A stretch of 64,000 nucleotides of DNA from Nonomuraea aurantiaca (GCF_020215705.1 NZ_JAIWNB010000019.1:162400-226399); one strand, 5' to 3'. Counted from the first letter of the stretch, positions 34,047 to 42,978 are shown. A program made the numbers and translations. The notes: generated by a model not told the origin, from the sequence alone.

Positions 34047-34664
34047 ATCAGCACTGAGCCCCGCATCAACGAGCGTATCCGAGTTCCCGAGGTTCGCCTC
34101 GTGGGCCCGAACGGCGAGCAGGTAGGCATCGTCTCCATTCACGATGCCCTCAAGCTCGCTCAGGAGGCCGACCTCGACCTCGTCGAGGTCGCGGCCACGG
34201 CTCGACCGCCCGTGTGCAAGCTCATGGACTACGGCAAATTCAAGTACGAGTCCGCGATGAAGGCGCGCGAGGCGCGCAAGAATCAGGCGCACACGATCAT
34301 CAAGGAGATCAAGCTCCGGCCGAAGATCGACCCGCACGACTACGAGACCAAGAAGGGTCACGTGGTGCGGTTCCTCAAGGCGGGGGACAAGGTCAAAGTC
34401 ACGATCATGTTCCGTGGTCGCGAGCAGTCCCGGCCGGAGCTCGGCTTCCGGCTGCTGCAGCGGCTCGCGGACGACGTCCAGGAGCTGGGGTTCGTCGAGT
34501 CCCACGCCAAGCAGGACGGTCGTAACATGATCATGGTGATCGGTCCGCACAAGAAGAAGGCCGAGGCAAAGGCCGAAAAGGCCGCAGCCAAGGCACAGCG
34601 TGGCGGCGAGGAGCCTTCCGAGCTGGAGACTTCCGAGCAGGAAGCTCCCATACAGGAAGCGTGA
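34047..34664 (+). CDS. infC: Translation initiation factor IF-3, ATC start
   Basis: 205 aa. Binds the 30S subunit, checks start codons and keeps subunits apart. Both domains are present: N-terminal RINERIRVPEVRLVGPNGEQ, linker FKYESAMKAREARKNQ, C-terminal HVVRFLKAGDKVKVTIMFRG. The best start is ATC at 34047, four bases after AGGAGG (34037-34042); the protein then begins STEPRINERIRV like other actinomycete IF-3. No ATG or GTG is suitably placed; longer upstream frames run through the terminator hairpin. IF-3 discriminates against such rare start codons, the known basis of its own autoregulation. An Ala/Lys/Glu-rich tail follows residue 175. Heads the infC-rpmI-rplT unit. Confidence 0.93.
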   Translation: MSTEPRINERIRVPEVRLVGPNGEQVGIVSIHDALKLAQEADLDLVEVAATARPPVCKLMDYGKFKYESAMKAREARKNQAHTIIKEIKLRPKIDPHDYETKKGHVVRFLKAGDKVKVTIMFRGREQSRPELGFRLLQRLADDVQELGFVESHAKQDGRNMIMVIGPHKKKAEAKAEKAAAKAQRGGEEPSELETSEQEAPIQEA

Positions 34665-34788
34665 CCCGCGGTTGGGGTTAGCCTTAACAGCACACCCCGA
34701 CAGCCACCCCGCCAGACGAAGACGCCGCGACCGGGTCGGCCAGCACCGGCCCGGCCACCGGCACGGACGAATTGAGGAGAGACGGCGA

Positions 34789-34983
34789 ATGCCGAAGATG
34801 AAGACGCACAGCGGTGCGAAGAAGCGGTTCCGGCTCACCGGCACCGGCAAGGTCGTGCGCCGCCGGGCCAATCGCGCGCACTACAACGAGTGGAAGTCGT
34901 CCACGCTGACGCGCCGTCTCAAGAACGAAGTCGTCCTGTCCGACGCTGACTCCAAGAAAATCAAGAAGCTGCTCGCCAAGTAG
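34789..34983 (+). CDS. rpmI: 50S ribosomal protein L35
   Basis: 64 aa, very basic. The signature MPKMKTHSGAKKRFRLTGTG and a KKIKKLLAK end identify L35. ATG 34789 follows a GAGGAGA site at 34774-34780. It lies in the conserved order infC-rpmI-rplT with a 124-base gap after infC. Confidence 0.97.
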   Translation: MPKMKTHSGAKKRFRLTGTGKVVRRRANRAHYNEWKSSTLTRRLKNEVVLSDADSKKIKKLLAK

Positions 34984-35006
34984 CGCGACCCCCGGGGAGA
35001 TAGAAC

Positions 35007-35390
35007 ATGGCACGCGTGAAGCGGGCGCTCAACGCCAAGAAGAAGCGCAAGGTCGTCCTCGAGCGGGCTTCCGGTTACCGTGGCCAGCGGTCACGTCTGT
35101 ACCGCAAGGCCAAGGAGCAGATGCTCCACTCGATGACGTACGCCTATCGGGACCGTAAGGACCGTAAGGGTGCGTTCCGCCGTCTGTGGATCCAGCGGAT
35201 CAACGCCGCTGCCCGTCAGAACGGCATGACGTACAACCGCCTGATCCAGGGTCTGCGGCTGGCCAACATCGAGGTCGACCGTAAGATCCTCGCCGATCTC
35301 GCGGTCAACGACAGCCAGACCTTCGCCACGCTCGTCGAGGCCGCCAAGAAGGCGCTGCCGGCGAACGTGAACGCCCCGGCCGCGAGCTGA
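35007..35390 (+). CDS. rplT: 50S ribosomal protein L20
   Basis: 127 aa. L20 helps assemble the 50S subunit and in some bacteria represses its own operon by binding a leader RNA. N-terminal ARVKRALNAKKKRKVVLERA and RKGAFRRLWIQRINAAAR are typical. ATG 35007 has GGGGAGA upstream. A terminator follows 37 bases after the stop, closing the infC operon. Confidence 0.98.
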   Translation: MARVKRALNAKKKRKVVLERASGYRGQRSRLYRKAKEQMLHSMTYAYRDRKDRKGAFRRLWIQRINAAARQNGMTYNRLIQGLRLANIEVDRKILADLAVNDSQTFATLVEAAKKALPANVNAPAAS

Positions 35391-35427
35391 GGCGCTTGAC
35401 AGAGGAGCCCGGCGAGGCTCTAGCCGA

Positions 35428-35453
35428 GGGCCCACCTGATGGTGGGCCCTTTG
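35428..35453 (+). terminator. Terminator after rplT
   Basis: GGGCCCACC (35428-35436) pairs perfectly with GGTGGGCCC (35441-35449) around TGAT, followed by TTTG. Confidence 0.85.
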
Positions 35454-35553
35454 CTGTGTGTACAGGCGCCACGACCGCAACCGCTCTGCGCGCAGGCGCT
35501 ACGACCGGGCACGCGGCCGGTGCGACCGGCCGTACAGATCATCAGGGGAGAGC

Positions 35554-36357
35554 ATGGCCGGATCCGAGCTGACCAACGTGAAGTCGCCGCGCGTGAAGGC
35601 CGCCAGACGGCTCGCCAAGCGCGCCTTCAGGGAGCAGGACCGCAAGTTCCTGGCCGAGGGGCCCCAGGCCGTACGCGAGGCGCTGAAGCTCGAAGGGGTG
35701 ACGCTGGAGCTGTTCGCCACCGCCGAGGCCGAGCTCCGCCACCCCGAGCTGATCACCGACGCGACGCTCAAGGGCATCCCGCTCCACCGGGCCAGCGGCG
35801 AGGTCATGGCCGAGCTCTCCCAGACCGTGACCCCCCAGGGGCTGCTCGCTGTCTGCCGGCTGGTGCACGTGCCGCTCGACGACGCCCTGTCCGGCGACCC
35901 GCGCCTGGTCGCGGTCCTCGCGCACGTGCGCGACCCCGGCAACGCGGGCACCGTCATGCGCGCCGCCGACGCCGCGGGCGCCGACTCCGTGATCTTCACC
36001 GACGCCTCCGTCGACCCCTACAACGGCAAGTGTGTACGCGCCAGCGCGGGCAGCCTGTTCCACCTGCCCGTCACCATCGGTACACCGGTGGCCGCGGCCG
36101 TGCGTCAACTCAGAGAGCGCGGACTGCGCGTGCTGGCGGCCGACGGCGCGGGCAAGCACACGCTCGACGACGTCGACCTGTCGGGCCCCACCGCGTGGAT
36201 CTTCGGAAACGAGGCATGGGGTCTGCCTGAGGAGGTTCTCGCCGAAGCCGACGATGTGGTCAGAGTGCCCATCTACGGACAGGCCGAAAGCCTCAACCTG
36301 GCCACCGCGGCCGCGGTATGCCTTTACTCCTCCGCCAGGGCTCAGCGAGTGCCCTAG
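35554..36357 (+). CDS. SpoU-type (TrmH/TsnR-like) rRNA 2'-O-methyltransferase
   Basis: 267 aa SPOUT enzyme that methylates a ribose in rRNA or tRNA using S-adenosylmethionine. The three knot motifs are present: VRDPGNAGTVMRAADAAG, WIFGNEAWGLPEEV and VRVPIYGQAESLNLATAAAV. The N-terminal substrate-recognition domain (KSPRVKAARRLAKRAFREQD; FLAEGPQAVREAL) is normal. ATG 35554 with AGGGGAG at 35544-35550; the longer upstream frame overlaps the rplT terminator. The location between rplT and pheS is conserved in actinomycetes. The target nucleotide cannot be read from sequence. Confidence 0.93.
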   Translation: MAGSELTNVKSPRVKAARRLAKRAFREQDRKFLAEGPQAVREALKLEGVTLELFATAEAELRHPELITDATLKGIPLHRASGEVMAELSQTVTPQGLLAVCRLVHVPLDDALSGDPRLVAVLAHVRDPGNAGTVMRAADAAGADSVIFTDASVDPYNGKCVRASAGSLFHLPVTIGTPVAAAVRQLRERGLRVLAADGAGKHTLDDVDLSGPTAWIFGNEAWGLPEEVLAEADDVVRVPIYGQAESLNLATAAAVCLYSSARAQRVP

Positions 36358-36407
36358 GCGGCTGGAAACCCGCTATTGTCGGCCTTGTAGGCGGAGGAGG
36401 CGAGTTC

Positions 36408-37496
36408 GTGCACGGCGCAGACACCGATGGTCGAGTGGTCGCCTCCGCGTGCACGATAGCCATCGACGATCTTCCGGACGGCCTCATCGTGACCGACAGA
36501 TTCGGTTGCGTGCTGGCCGTCAACCGGGCCGCCGCGCGCCTCACCGGCGTCACCGTCGAGCGGGCGGTCGGCAGGGACATGAACGAGGTCTTCCCCTTCC
36601 GCGATCATGACGGCCGCGAGTGGTGGAAGGCCCTCGACCCCGAGGGCGGCCTGCGCACCCGCAGCAGGGTGCCCGAGCGCCCCATCCACCTGCCCGGCGG
36701 GCAGGAGCTCTACGTCGCGGCCAGGCTGTCTCGCGAGCCCGAGCGGTGCGGCGACGTCGAGCGGGTTACCATCACGCTGCGTGACGGCGGCGCCCGCGCC
36801 CGGCTGGAGCGCAGCCGTGCCGACCTGGTGTCCACGGTCGCCCACGAGCTGCGCTCGCCGCTGACCAGCGTCAAGGGCTTCACCGCGACCCTGCTGGCCA
36901 AGTGGACCCGCTTCACCGACGAGCAGAAGCGCGTCATGCTCGAGACCGTCAACAACGACGCCGACCGCGTGACCAGGCTGATCACCGAGCTGCTCGACGT
37001 CTCCCGCATCGAGTCGGGCCGGCTGGAGCTGCACCGCCAGGTCGTCGACGTGCCCGCCAGAGCGCGGCGCATCATCGCGGGCCGTGTCGCCGCGGGGGAG
37101 GCCGAGGACCGCTTCCGCCTCGTCGTCGGCGACCATCTCCCCGAAATGTGGCTCGACCAGGACAAGGTCGACCAGATCCTCGGTAACCTGATGGAAAACG
37201 CGGTGCGCCACGGACGCGGCACCGTCACCATAGACATCGAGTCCGTCGGATGGGGAGTTGCCGTGTCGGTGCGCGACGAGGGCGAGGGCATCGCGCCCGA
37301 GCTGGCTCCGCGCGTCTTCCGGCAGTTCTGGCGCGGCAACAGCCGCCGGCGTGGCGGCACCGGGCTCGGCCTGTTCATCGTGAAGGGCCTGGTCGAGGCG
37401 CACGGCGGCACGATCACCGTGCAGCGCGCGCCCGAGGGTGGGGCGGAGTTCCGATTTACCGTGCCCACCGGCACACCCGACTTCGCCACGGTGTAG
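36408..37496 (+). CDS. Soluble PAS-domain sensor histidine kinase, orphan
   Basis: 362 aa, GTG start with GGAGGAGG at 36393-36400. PAS domain at about 16-130 (DDLPDGLIVTDRFGCVLAVN), then dimerisation/phosphoacceptor helix with VSTVAHELRSPLTSVKGF (His146) and an ATPase domain with N box ILGNLMENAVRHG, G1 DEGEGIAPE, F box FRQFWRG and G2 GGTGLGLFIVKGL. No membrane segment, so it senses a cytoplasmic signal. No response regulator gene is adjacent, so the partner is unknown. It stands between the rRNA methyltransferase and pheS, a conserved position in actinomycetes. Confidence 0.94.
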   Translation: MHGADTDGRVVASACTIAIDDLPDGLIVTDRFGCVLAVNRAAARLTGVTVERAVGRDMNEVFPFRDHDGREWWKALDPEGGLRTRSRVPERPIHLPGGQELYVAARLSREPERCGDVERVTITLRDGGARARLERSRADLVSTVAHELRSPLTSVKGFTATLLAKWTRFTDEQKRVMLETVNNDADRVTRLITELLDVSRIESGRLELHRQVVDVPARARRIIAGRVAAGEAEDRFRLVVGDHLPEMWLDQDKVDQILGNLMENAVRHGRGTVTIDIESVGWGVAVSVRDEGEGIAPELAPRVFRQFWRGNSRRRGGTGLGLFIVKGLVEAHGGTITVQRAPEGGAEFRFTVPTGTPDFATV

Positions 37497-37610
37497 TTCG
37501 CCACAGTGCGGGCCGCGCGCCCCGATCGCGGGAAGCGCGCGGGAGTCGGGCCCGGTGGGCGGATCCCACTAGACTCTGTCACGCTCAAGCCCTGGATACG
37601 GAGCTCACTC

Positions 37611-38708
37611 TTGTCTGACTACGACCCCGTCGAGGTGACACCGTTGCATGCCGACGAGGTGTCCCGCATGGAGGCCGACGCCCTGGCGGCGATCAAGACG
37701 GCCGGCGACCTCGACGCACTCAAGCAGGCGCGGCTGGCCCACGCGGGCGACCGCTCGCCCATCGCGCTGGCCAACCGCGAGATCGGCGCCCTGCCTCCCA
37801 AGGCCCGTGCCGAGGCCGGCAAGCGCGTCGGCGGCGCCCGCAAGGCGATCAACGAGGCGCTCGCCGCCCGGCAGGCCGAGCTGGAGGCCGAACGCGACGC
37901 CCGGGTGCTCGTCGAGGAGGCCGTCGACGTCACCCTGCCGTGGGACCGGCAGCCGCGCGGCGCCCGCCACCCGCTGACCACCATGCAGGAGCGCATCGCC
38001 GACACCTTCGTCGCGATGGGCTACGAGGTGGCCGAGGGCCCCGAGCTCGAAGGTGAGTGGTTCAACTTCGACGCCCTCAACATCGCCAAGGACCACCCGG
38101 CCCGCTCCGACCACGACACCTTCTTCGTGGAGTCCACCGAGTCGGGCATGGTTTTGCGCACCCAGACCTCGCCGGTGCAGGTCCGCGCGCTGCTGCAGCG
38201 GGGCGCGCCGTGCTACGTCATCTCGCCGGGCAAGGTGTTCCGCACCGACGAGCTCGACGCCACCCACACCCCCGTCTTCCACCAGGTCGAGGGCCTGGCG
38301 ATCGACGTGGGGCTGACGATGGCCCACCTCAAGGGCACGCTCGACCGCTTCGCCGAGGTCATGTTCGGCGAGGGCATCACCACCAGGTTCCGGCCCAACT
38401 ACTTCCCGTTCACCGAGCCGTCGGCCGAGATGGACCTCAAGTGCTTCGTCTGCCGCGGCGCCTCGGCGATCCCCGGCAACCCGCCGTGCCGCACCTGCAA
38501 GTCCGAGGGCTGGATCGAGTGGGGCGGCTGCGGCATGGTCAACCCGCGCGTGCTGATCGCCTGCGGCGTCGACCCGTCGACATATTCGGGCTTCGCGTTC
38601 GGCATGGGCATCGAACGCACGCTGATGTTCCGCCACAACGCTGAGGACATGCGCGACATGGTCGAGGGAGACGTGCGCTTCACGCTTCCGTTCGGATTGG
38701 AGATCTGA
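37611..38708 (+). CDS. pheS: Phenylalanyl-tRNA synthetase alpha subunit
   Basis: 365 aa catalytic subunit. N-terminal coiled coil (about 20-95), then the class II core with HPLTTMQERIADTFVAMGY, LRTQTSPVQVRALL, VFRTDELDATHTPVFHQ and GFAFGMGIERTLMF. Start assigned to TTG 37611 (MSDYDPVEVTPLHADEV), with GGAG at 37600-37603; the frame is open further upstream but that part lies in the kinase-pheS gap and is not conserved in form. A Cys-rich segment (CFVCRGASAIPGNPPCRTCK) may bind zinc. Overlaps pheT by one base. Confidence 0.96.
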   Translation: MSDYDPVEVTPLHADEVSRMEADALAAIKTAGDLDALKQARLAHAGDRSPIALANREIGALPPKARAEAGKRVGGARKAINEALAARQAELEAERDARVLVEEAVDVTLPWDRQPRGARHPLTTMQERIADTFVAMGYEVAEGPELEGEWFNFDALNIAKDHPARSDHDTFFVESTESGMVLRTQTSPVQVRALLQRGAPCYVISPGKVFRTDELDATHTPVFHQVEGLAIDVGLTMAHLKGTLDRFAEVMFGEGITTRFRPNYFPFTEPSAEMDLKCFVCRGASAIPGNPPCRTCKSEGWIEWGGCGMVNPRVLIACGVDPSTYSGFAFGMGIERTLMFRHNAEDMRDMVEGDVRFTLPFGLEI

Positions 38709-41263
38709 TGAAGGTCCCGCTCTCCTGGCTGCGGGAGCACGCCGATCTCCCGGCGGTCACCGCCCAAGAGGTGGCCGACAAGCTCACCGCGGCCGGGCTC
38801 AAGCTCGAGTCGATCACCTCCCACGGCCACGACGTGAAGAACGTCGTCGTCGGCGAGGTGCTCGAGATCGAGGAGCTGACCGGTTTCAAGAAGCCGATCA
38901 GGCACTGCAAGGTCGAGGTCGGGGAGGCGATGCCGCGCGAGATCGTCTGCGGCGCCACCAACTTCGCCGTCGGCGACCGCGTGCCGGTCGTGCTGCCGGG
39001 CGGCGTGCTGCCCGGCGGCTTCGAGGTCGGCGCGCGCAAGACCTACGGGCGGCTGTCCGAGGGCATGATCTGCTCCGAGCGGGAGCTCGGTCTCGGCGAC
39101 GACCACGGCGGCATCATGGTCCTGCCCGCCGGCACGCCGATCGGCGCGGACGTGGTCGAGCTGCTCGGGCTCCGCGACGACGTCATCGAGCTGGAGATCA
39201 CCCCCGACATCGGTTACGCGCTGTCGGTCAGGGGCGTGGCGCGCGAGGCCGCGACCGCCTTCGACGTGGCCTTCCACGACCCCGCCGACGTCGAGCTGCC
39301 CGCCGCCGAGGAGCAGGCGTGGCCCGCCTCGATCGGCGACCCGACCGCCTGCGACAGGTTCGTGCTGCGCGAGGTCACCGGCTTCGACCCGGCCGCCCAG
39401 AGCCCGCTCTGGATGCGCGTACGGCTGACGCGGGCCGGCATGCGCCCGGTGTCGCTGGCCGTCGACATCACCAACTACCTGATGCTGGAGCTCGGCCAGC
39501 CGCTGCACGCCTTCGACCGGGCCAAGCTCACCGGCGAGATCGTCGTACGCCGGGCCGGGCAGGGCGAGCGGCTCGAAACGCTCGACCACGTCACCCGCGA
39601 GCTCGACCCCGACGACATCCTGATCACCGACCAGTCGGGCCCGATCTCGATGGCGGGCACGATGGGCGGACTGGAGACCGAGATCTCCGGCGAGTCGACC
39701 GACATCGTCATCGAGGCCGCGCACTTCTCGGCGACCGGCATCTCCCGGGAGTCGCGCAGGCACAACCTCGTGTCCGAGGCGTCCAAGCGGTTCGAGCGCG
39801 GCGTCGACCGCGAGCTGCCGCTGGTCGCCTCGTGGCGGGCGGTGAGCCTGCTGGCCGAGCTGGGCGGCGCCACCGTGCGGCCGGGCCTGACGCACGCCGA
39901 GGTCGAGGTCGAGCCGGCGCGCATCGCCATTCCGGCGAGCCATCCAGGCGACGTGGCCGGCGTGCCCTACTCCAAGGAGACCGTCGTACGCCGCCTGGAG
40001 CAGGTCGGCTGCGTCGTGACCGAGGGCGACGACCCGGCCGTGCGCCGGGGCGGCGTCGACCCGACTGGGGTCGTGACCGGCGGCGAGCTGGCGGCCAAGC
40101 TGGCCGTCACCGGCGACGACATGCTCACGGTCACCCCGCCGTCCTGGCGGCCGGACCTCACCGACCCCAACGACCTGGCCGAAGAGGTCATCCGCCTCGA
40201 AGGCTACGAGCGCCTGCCCTCCGTGCTGCCCAAGGCGCCGGCCGGCGCCGGGCTGACCGAGGGGCAGCGGCTGCGCAGGCGGGTCGGCCGGGCCCTGGCC
40301 GCCGCCGGTTATGTCGAGGTGCTCGCCTACCCGTTCATCAGCGAGGGCGACTTCGACGCGCTGCAACTGCCCGGCGACGACGCCCGCCGCCGCGCCCTGC
40401 GGCTGGCCAACCCGCTGGCCGAGGATGAGCCGCTGCTGCGCACGACGCTGCTGCCCGGGCTGCTCAAGACCCTGGTACGCAACACCGGGCGGGGCTTCTC
40501 CGACGTGGCGCTGTTCGAGTCGGGGCCGGTCTACCGGCCACGTGAGGGAGCGCCGGACACCGCGCCGGTGCTGGGTGTCGAGCGCAGGCCCAGCGATGAC
40601 GAGCTGGCCTCGATCGCCACTGCTCTGCCCGACCAGCCGCACCGGGTCGCCGTCGTGCTGGCCGGCGAGTTCGAGCGGTCCGGCTGGTGGGGCCAGGGTC
40701 GTCAGGAGTGCTGGGCCGACGCCGTACAGGCGGCCCGGCTGGTGGCGGCCGAGGCGGGAGTCGAGCTGTCGGTCATCGCCGACCAGCACGAACCGTGGCA
40801 CCCCGGCAGGTGCGCCGCCCTCTACGTCGGTGACACGCTCGTCGGCCACGCCGGCGAGCTGCACCCGCGCGTAGCCGAGGCCTACGGGCTGCCGCCGCGC
40901 ACCTCGGCGATGGAGCTGGAGCTGTCCAAGCTGGAGCCGGCCATGCCGGGTCCGGTCGACGCGCCGGCCGTCTCGTCCTACCCGGTCGCGACCCAGGACG
41001 TGGCGCTGATCGTGCCCGACTTCACGCCGGTCGCCGACGTGGAGGCGGCGCTGCGTGACGGGGCGGGCGAGCTGCTGGAGTCGATCCGGCTGTTCGACGT
41101 CTACGCGGGGGAGCAGGTGGGGGAGGGCAACAAGTCGCTCGCCTACACCCTGCGCTTCCGCGCGGCCGACCGCACGCTGACGGTGGAGGAGACGACGGCG
41201 GCTCGCGACGCCGCCGTGGCCATGGCCGCCGACCGCGTCGGCGCCCAGCTCCGCGGCGCCTGA
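38708..41263 (+). CDS. pheT: Phenylalanyl-tRNA synthetase beta subunit
   Basis: 851 aa. Domain order is standard: EMAP/tRNA-binding domain (HGHDVKNVVVGEVLEI), B3/B4 editing domain (about 210-370, SLAVDITNYLMLELGQPLHA), B5, catalytic-like core (DLAEEVIRLEGYERLP), and C-terminal FDX-ACB domain (YPVATQDVALIVPDFTPVAD). The ATG overlaps the pheS stop (TGATG). Forms the alpha2-beta2 enzyme with PheS and removes mischarged tyrosine. A block of short tandem repeats starts about 40 bases after the stop. Confidence 0.98.
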   Translation: MKVPLSWLREHADLPAVTAQEVADKLTAAGLKLESITSHGHDVKNVVVGEVLEIEELTGFKKPIRHCKVEVGEAMPREIVCGATNFAVGDRVPVVLPGGVLPGGFEVGARKTYGRLSEGMICSERELGLGDDHGGIMVLPAGTPIGADVVELLGLRDDVIELEITPDIGYALSVRGVAREAATAFDVAFHDPADVELPAAEEQAWPASIGDPTACDRFVLREVTGFDPAAQSPLWMRVRLTRAGMRPVSLAVDITNYLMLELGQPLHAFDRAKLTGEIVVRRAGQGERLETLDHVTRELDPDDILITDQSGPISMAGTMGGLETEISGESTDIVIEAAHFSATGISRESRRHNLVSEASKRFERGVDRELPLVASWRAVSLLAELGGATVRPGLTHAEVEVEPARIAIPASHPGDVAGVPYSKETVVRRLEQVGCVVTEGDDPAVRRGGVDPTGVVTGGELAAKLAVTGDDMLTVTPPSWRPDLTDPNDLAEEVIRLEGYERLPSVLPKAPAGAGLTEGQRLRRRVGRALAAAGYVEVLAYPFISEGDFDALQLPGDDARRRALRLANPLAEDEPLLRTTLLPGLLKTLVRNTGRGFSDVALFESGPVYRPREGAPDTAPVLGVERRPSDDELASIATALPDQPHRVAVVLAGEFERSGWWGQGRQECWADAVQAARLVAAEAGVELSVIADQHEPWHPGRCAALYVGDTLVGHAGELHPRVAEAYGLPPRTSAMELELSKLEPAMPGPVDAPAVSSYPVATQDVALIVPDFTPVADVEAALRDGAGELLESIRLFDVYAGEQVGEGNKSLAYTLRFRAADRTLTVEETTAARDAAVAMAADRVGAQLRGA

Positions 41264-41299
41264 GCGGCCAGTCGCCACGAGGTCCGGTACGGTCCGCCG

Positions 41300-41408
41300 T
41301 ACCGGACCTCACGCATGAGTCCCCCAGTACCAGACCTGACGCATGAGTCCGGCGTACGCGGCATCGCGCATGAGTCCGCCGTGCCGGGCCGCACGCATGA
41401 AAGGCCGG
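41300..41408. repeat. Four tandem 27-28-nt units after pheT
   Basis: Units at 41300-41327, 41328-41354, 41355-41381 and 41382-41408 each carry a CGCATGA core preceded by a TACCGGACCT-like stretch; the first three have CGCATGAGTCC. The last unit ends at the start codon of the small gene that follows. Because three units are exactly 27 bases, the frame of that gene stays open and would read nine-residue repeats ending in HES or HER. Confidence 0.78.
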
Positions 41409-41410
41409 AG

Positions 41411-41644
41411 ATGAGGCATCTGCTGGTGTTCGCCGAGCGCGACGACGCCGAGGAGGTGGCGGAGGCGCTGGGCGAGCGCTTCCCCGCGCTGGGGACACCC
41501 CAGGTGGTACGGGAGACGCTCGCCGGAGAGGACGACGCCGAGGACGCGCAGTGGCTGGTCGTCCTGGAAGGGCTCGACGAGGGCGGCCTGCCGGAGGTCG
41601 ACGCCCTCGTGGAAGACCACGACGGCTGGCGCGAGCCGGGCTGA
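41411..41644 (+). CDS. Small acidic hypothetical protein
   Basis: 77 aa from ATG 41411 (MRHLLVFAERDDAEEVAEAL). Rich in Glu, Asp and Leu, no membrane segment; a beta-alpha start suggests a small ferredoxin-like fold, but I do not recognise the family. GGAG directly touches the ATG, which is too close for a normal ribosome site; an in-frame ATG at 41315 inside the tandem repeats is the alternative and would add 32 residues containing nine-residue repeats. Codon composition looks coding from 41411 on. Convergent with an MFS gene 14 bases away. Confidence 0.58.
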   Translation: MRHLLVFAERDDAEEVAEALGERFPALGTPQVVRETLAGEDDAEDAQWLVVLEGLDEGGLPEVDALVEDHDGWREPG

Positions 41645-41658
41645 CCACAGCCACGGCT

Positions 41659-42951
41659 CTAGGCGGGGAGGCGGCCCTCTCGGCGGGTCTTCTCGGCGAG
41701 CGCGTGCTCGTCGGTGCGTGAGTCGTACCCGCGGAACTTCGGCAGCACCGCCGCCAGCCCGGCCACCGCCGCGACGCACAGCACGCCGCCCGCGCCCAGG
41801 GAGAACCGGGCGCCGCCCCACTGCGCCATCAGCCCGGCCCGGGCGTTGCCGAGCATCGGACCACTGGCGTAGGACAGCAGCTCGATGCCGGCCAGTCTGC
41901 CCCGCAGCTCGTTTGGGATCGTCTGGTTCCACATCGTCATGCGGAAGATGCCGCTGATCATGTCGGCCGCCCCGGCCAGCGCGAGGCAGAGGAAGATCGC
42001 CCAGACATTCGGGATCACCGCCGCCAGCGCCATCGCGGCACCCCAGAGCGTCGCCGCGATGATCACGCCCATGCCCTGGCGGTGCACACGCGCCGTCCAG
42101 CCGCCGGTGAGCGAGGCCACGAGGGAGCCCACGGCACCCGCCGAATAGAGCAGCCCGAGCGCCTGAGGCGCGCCGAGCTGGTCGGCCAGGAACGGGAACA
42201 GCGCCGTCGACATCGCGAACAGCATGGCGGCGATGTCGACCAGGTAGGTGCCGACCAGGTCACTCCGCCCGGCCGCGTAGCGCACGCCCTCGACCAGCGA
42301 GCTCAGCGACGCGGGCGCGGCGTCCTCGGCGGGCGGCACAGCCTTCATCCGCCAGAGCAATGCCAGGGACAGGACGAAGCTCACCGTGTCGAGGCCGTAG
42401 GCGACGGCCGTGCCGAACGCCGTCACCAGCAGCCCGCCGAGCGCCGGGGCGACGATCGCGCCGAGGTTCCAGCGCAGGCTGGCCAGCACCGCGGCCGCGG
42501 CGAGCTGGTCGTGCCTGACCACCTGCGGGATCAGCGCCTCCAGGCTGGGCCGCTGCAGGCAGCCGATGCCCATCGCCAGGGCGCCGACCACGTAGAGGAC
42601 CCAGACCTGCGGGTGGGGGAGCAGCGAGTTGACCATGAGCAGTCCCGAGGTCACCATCAGACCCAGCTCGCTGAGCAGGATGACCGTGCGCCGGTCGAGC
42701 GCGTCGGCGATGGCGCCGCCCCACAGCCCGCACACCACCATCGGCACGAACTCGGCCAGGCTCACCAGACCGACCGCCACGTAGGAGCCGGTGAGCTCCT
42801 TCATCTGGTACGGCACCGCGACCATGGTGATGAACGTGCCGAACATCGTGATGACACCCGACGTCATGAGCAGCCGATAGTCGCGCGAGTCGCGCAGCGG
42901 GCCCAGGTCGGGCGCCAGCCCGCGGAACAGGCGTTTCAGTTGATCGGCCAC
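41659..42951 (-). CDS. MFS transporter, EntS/MFS_3-type exporter
   Basis: 430 aa, GTG start. About twelve membrane helices. The N-terminus LRDSRDYRLLMTSGVITMFG and the loop GGAIADALDRRTVILLSE (MFS motif A form) with the central loop (PPAEDAAPASLSSLVEGVRY) match the MFS_3 group, which includes the enterobactin exporter EntS and macrolide efflux proteins. It would be a proton-driven exporter in the cytoplasmic membrane; substrate unknown. Upstream of the start, two near-identical 21-base direct repeats may be operators. Confidence 0.88.
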   Translation of the reverse strand: MADQLKRLFRGLAPDLGPLRDSRDYRLLMTSGVITMFGTFITMVAVPYQMKELTGSYVAVGLVSLAEFVPMVVCGLWGGAIADALDRRTVILLSELGLMVTSGLLMVNSLLPHPQVWVLYVVGALAMGIGCLQRPSLEALIPQVVRHDQLAAAAVLASLRWNLGAIVAPALGGLLVTAFGTAVAYGLDTVSFVLSLALLWRMKAVPPAEDAAPASLSSLVEGVRYAAGRSDLVGTYLVDIAAMLFAMSTALFPFLADQLGAPQALGLLYSAGAVGSLVASLTGGWTARVHRQGMGVIIAATLWGAAMALAAVIPNVWAIFLCLALAGAADMISGIFRMTMWNQTIPNELRGRLAGIELLSYASGPMLGNARAGLMAQWGGARFSLGAGGVLCVAAVAGLAAVLPKFRGYDSRTDEHALAEKTRREGRLPA

Positions 42952-42978
42952 GAGGTCCGATTCTGCGTCGTGGCCCTT

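Noticed and set aside
38399..41278. 959-codon open frame on the minus strand opposite pheT
   Set aside because: It mirrors pheT codon positions in GC-rich DNA, gives His/Arg/Gly/Asp-rich sequence with no domain, and pheT is unambiguous. Similar long antisense frames opposite alaS (25546-27609), relA and hyf-like genes are rejected for the same reason.
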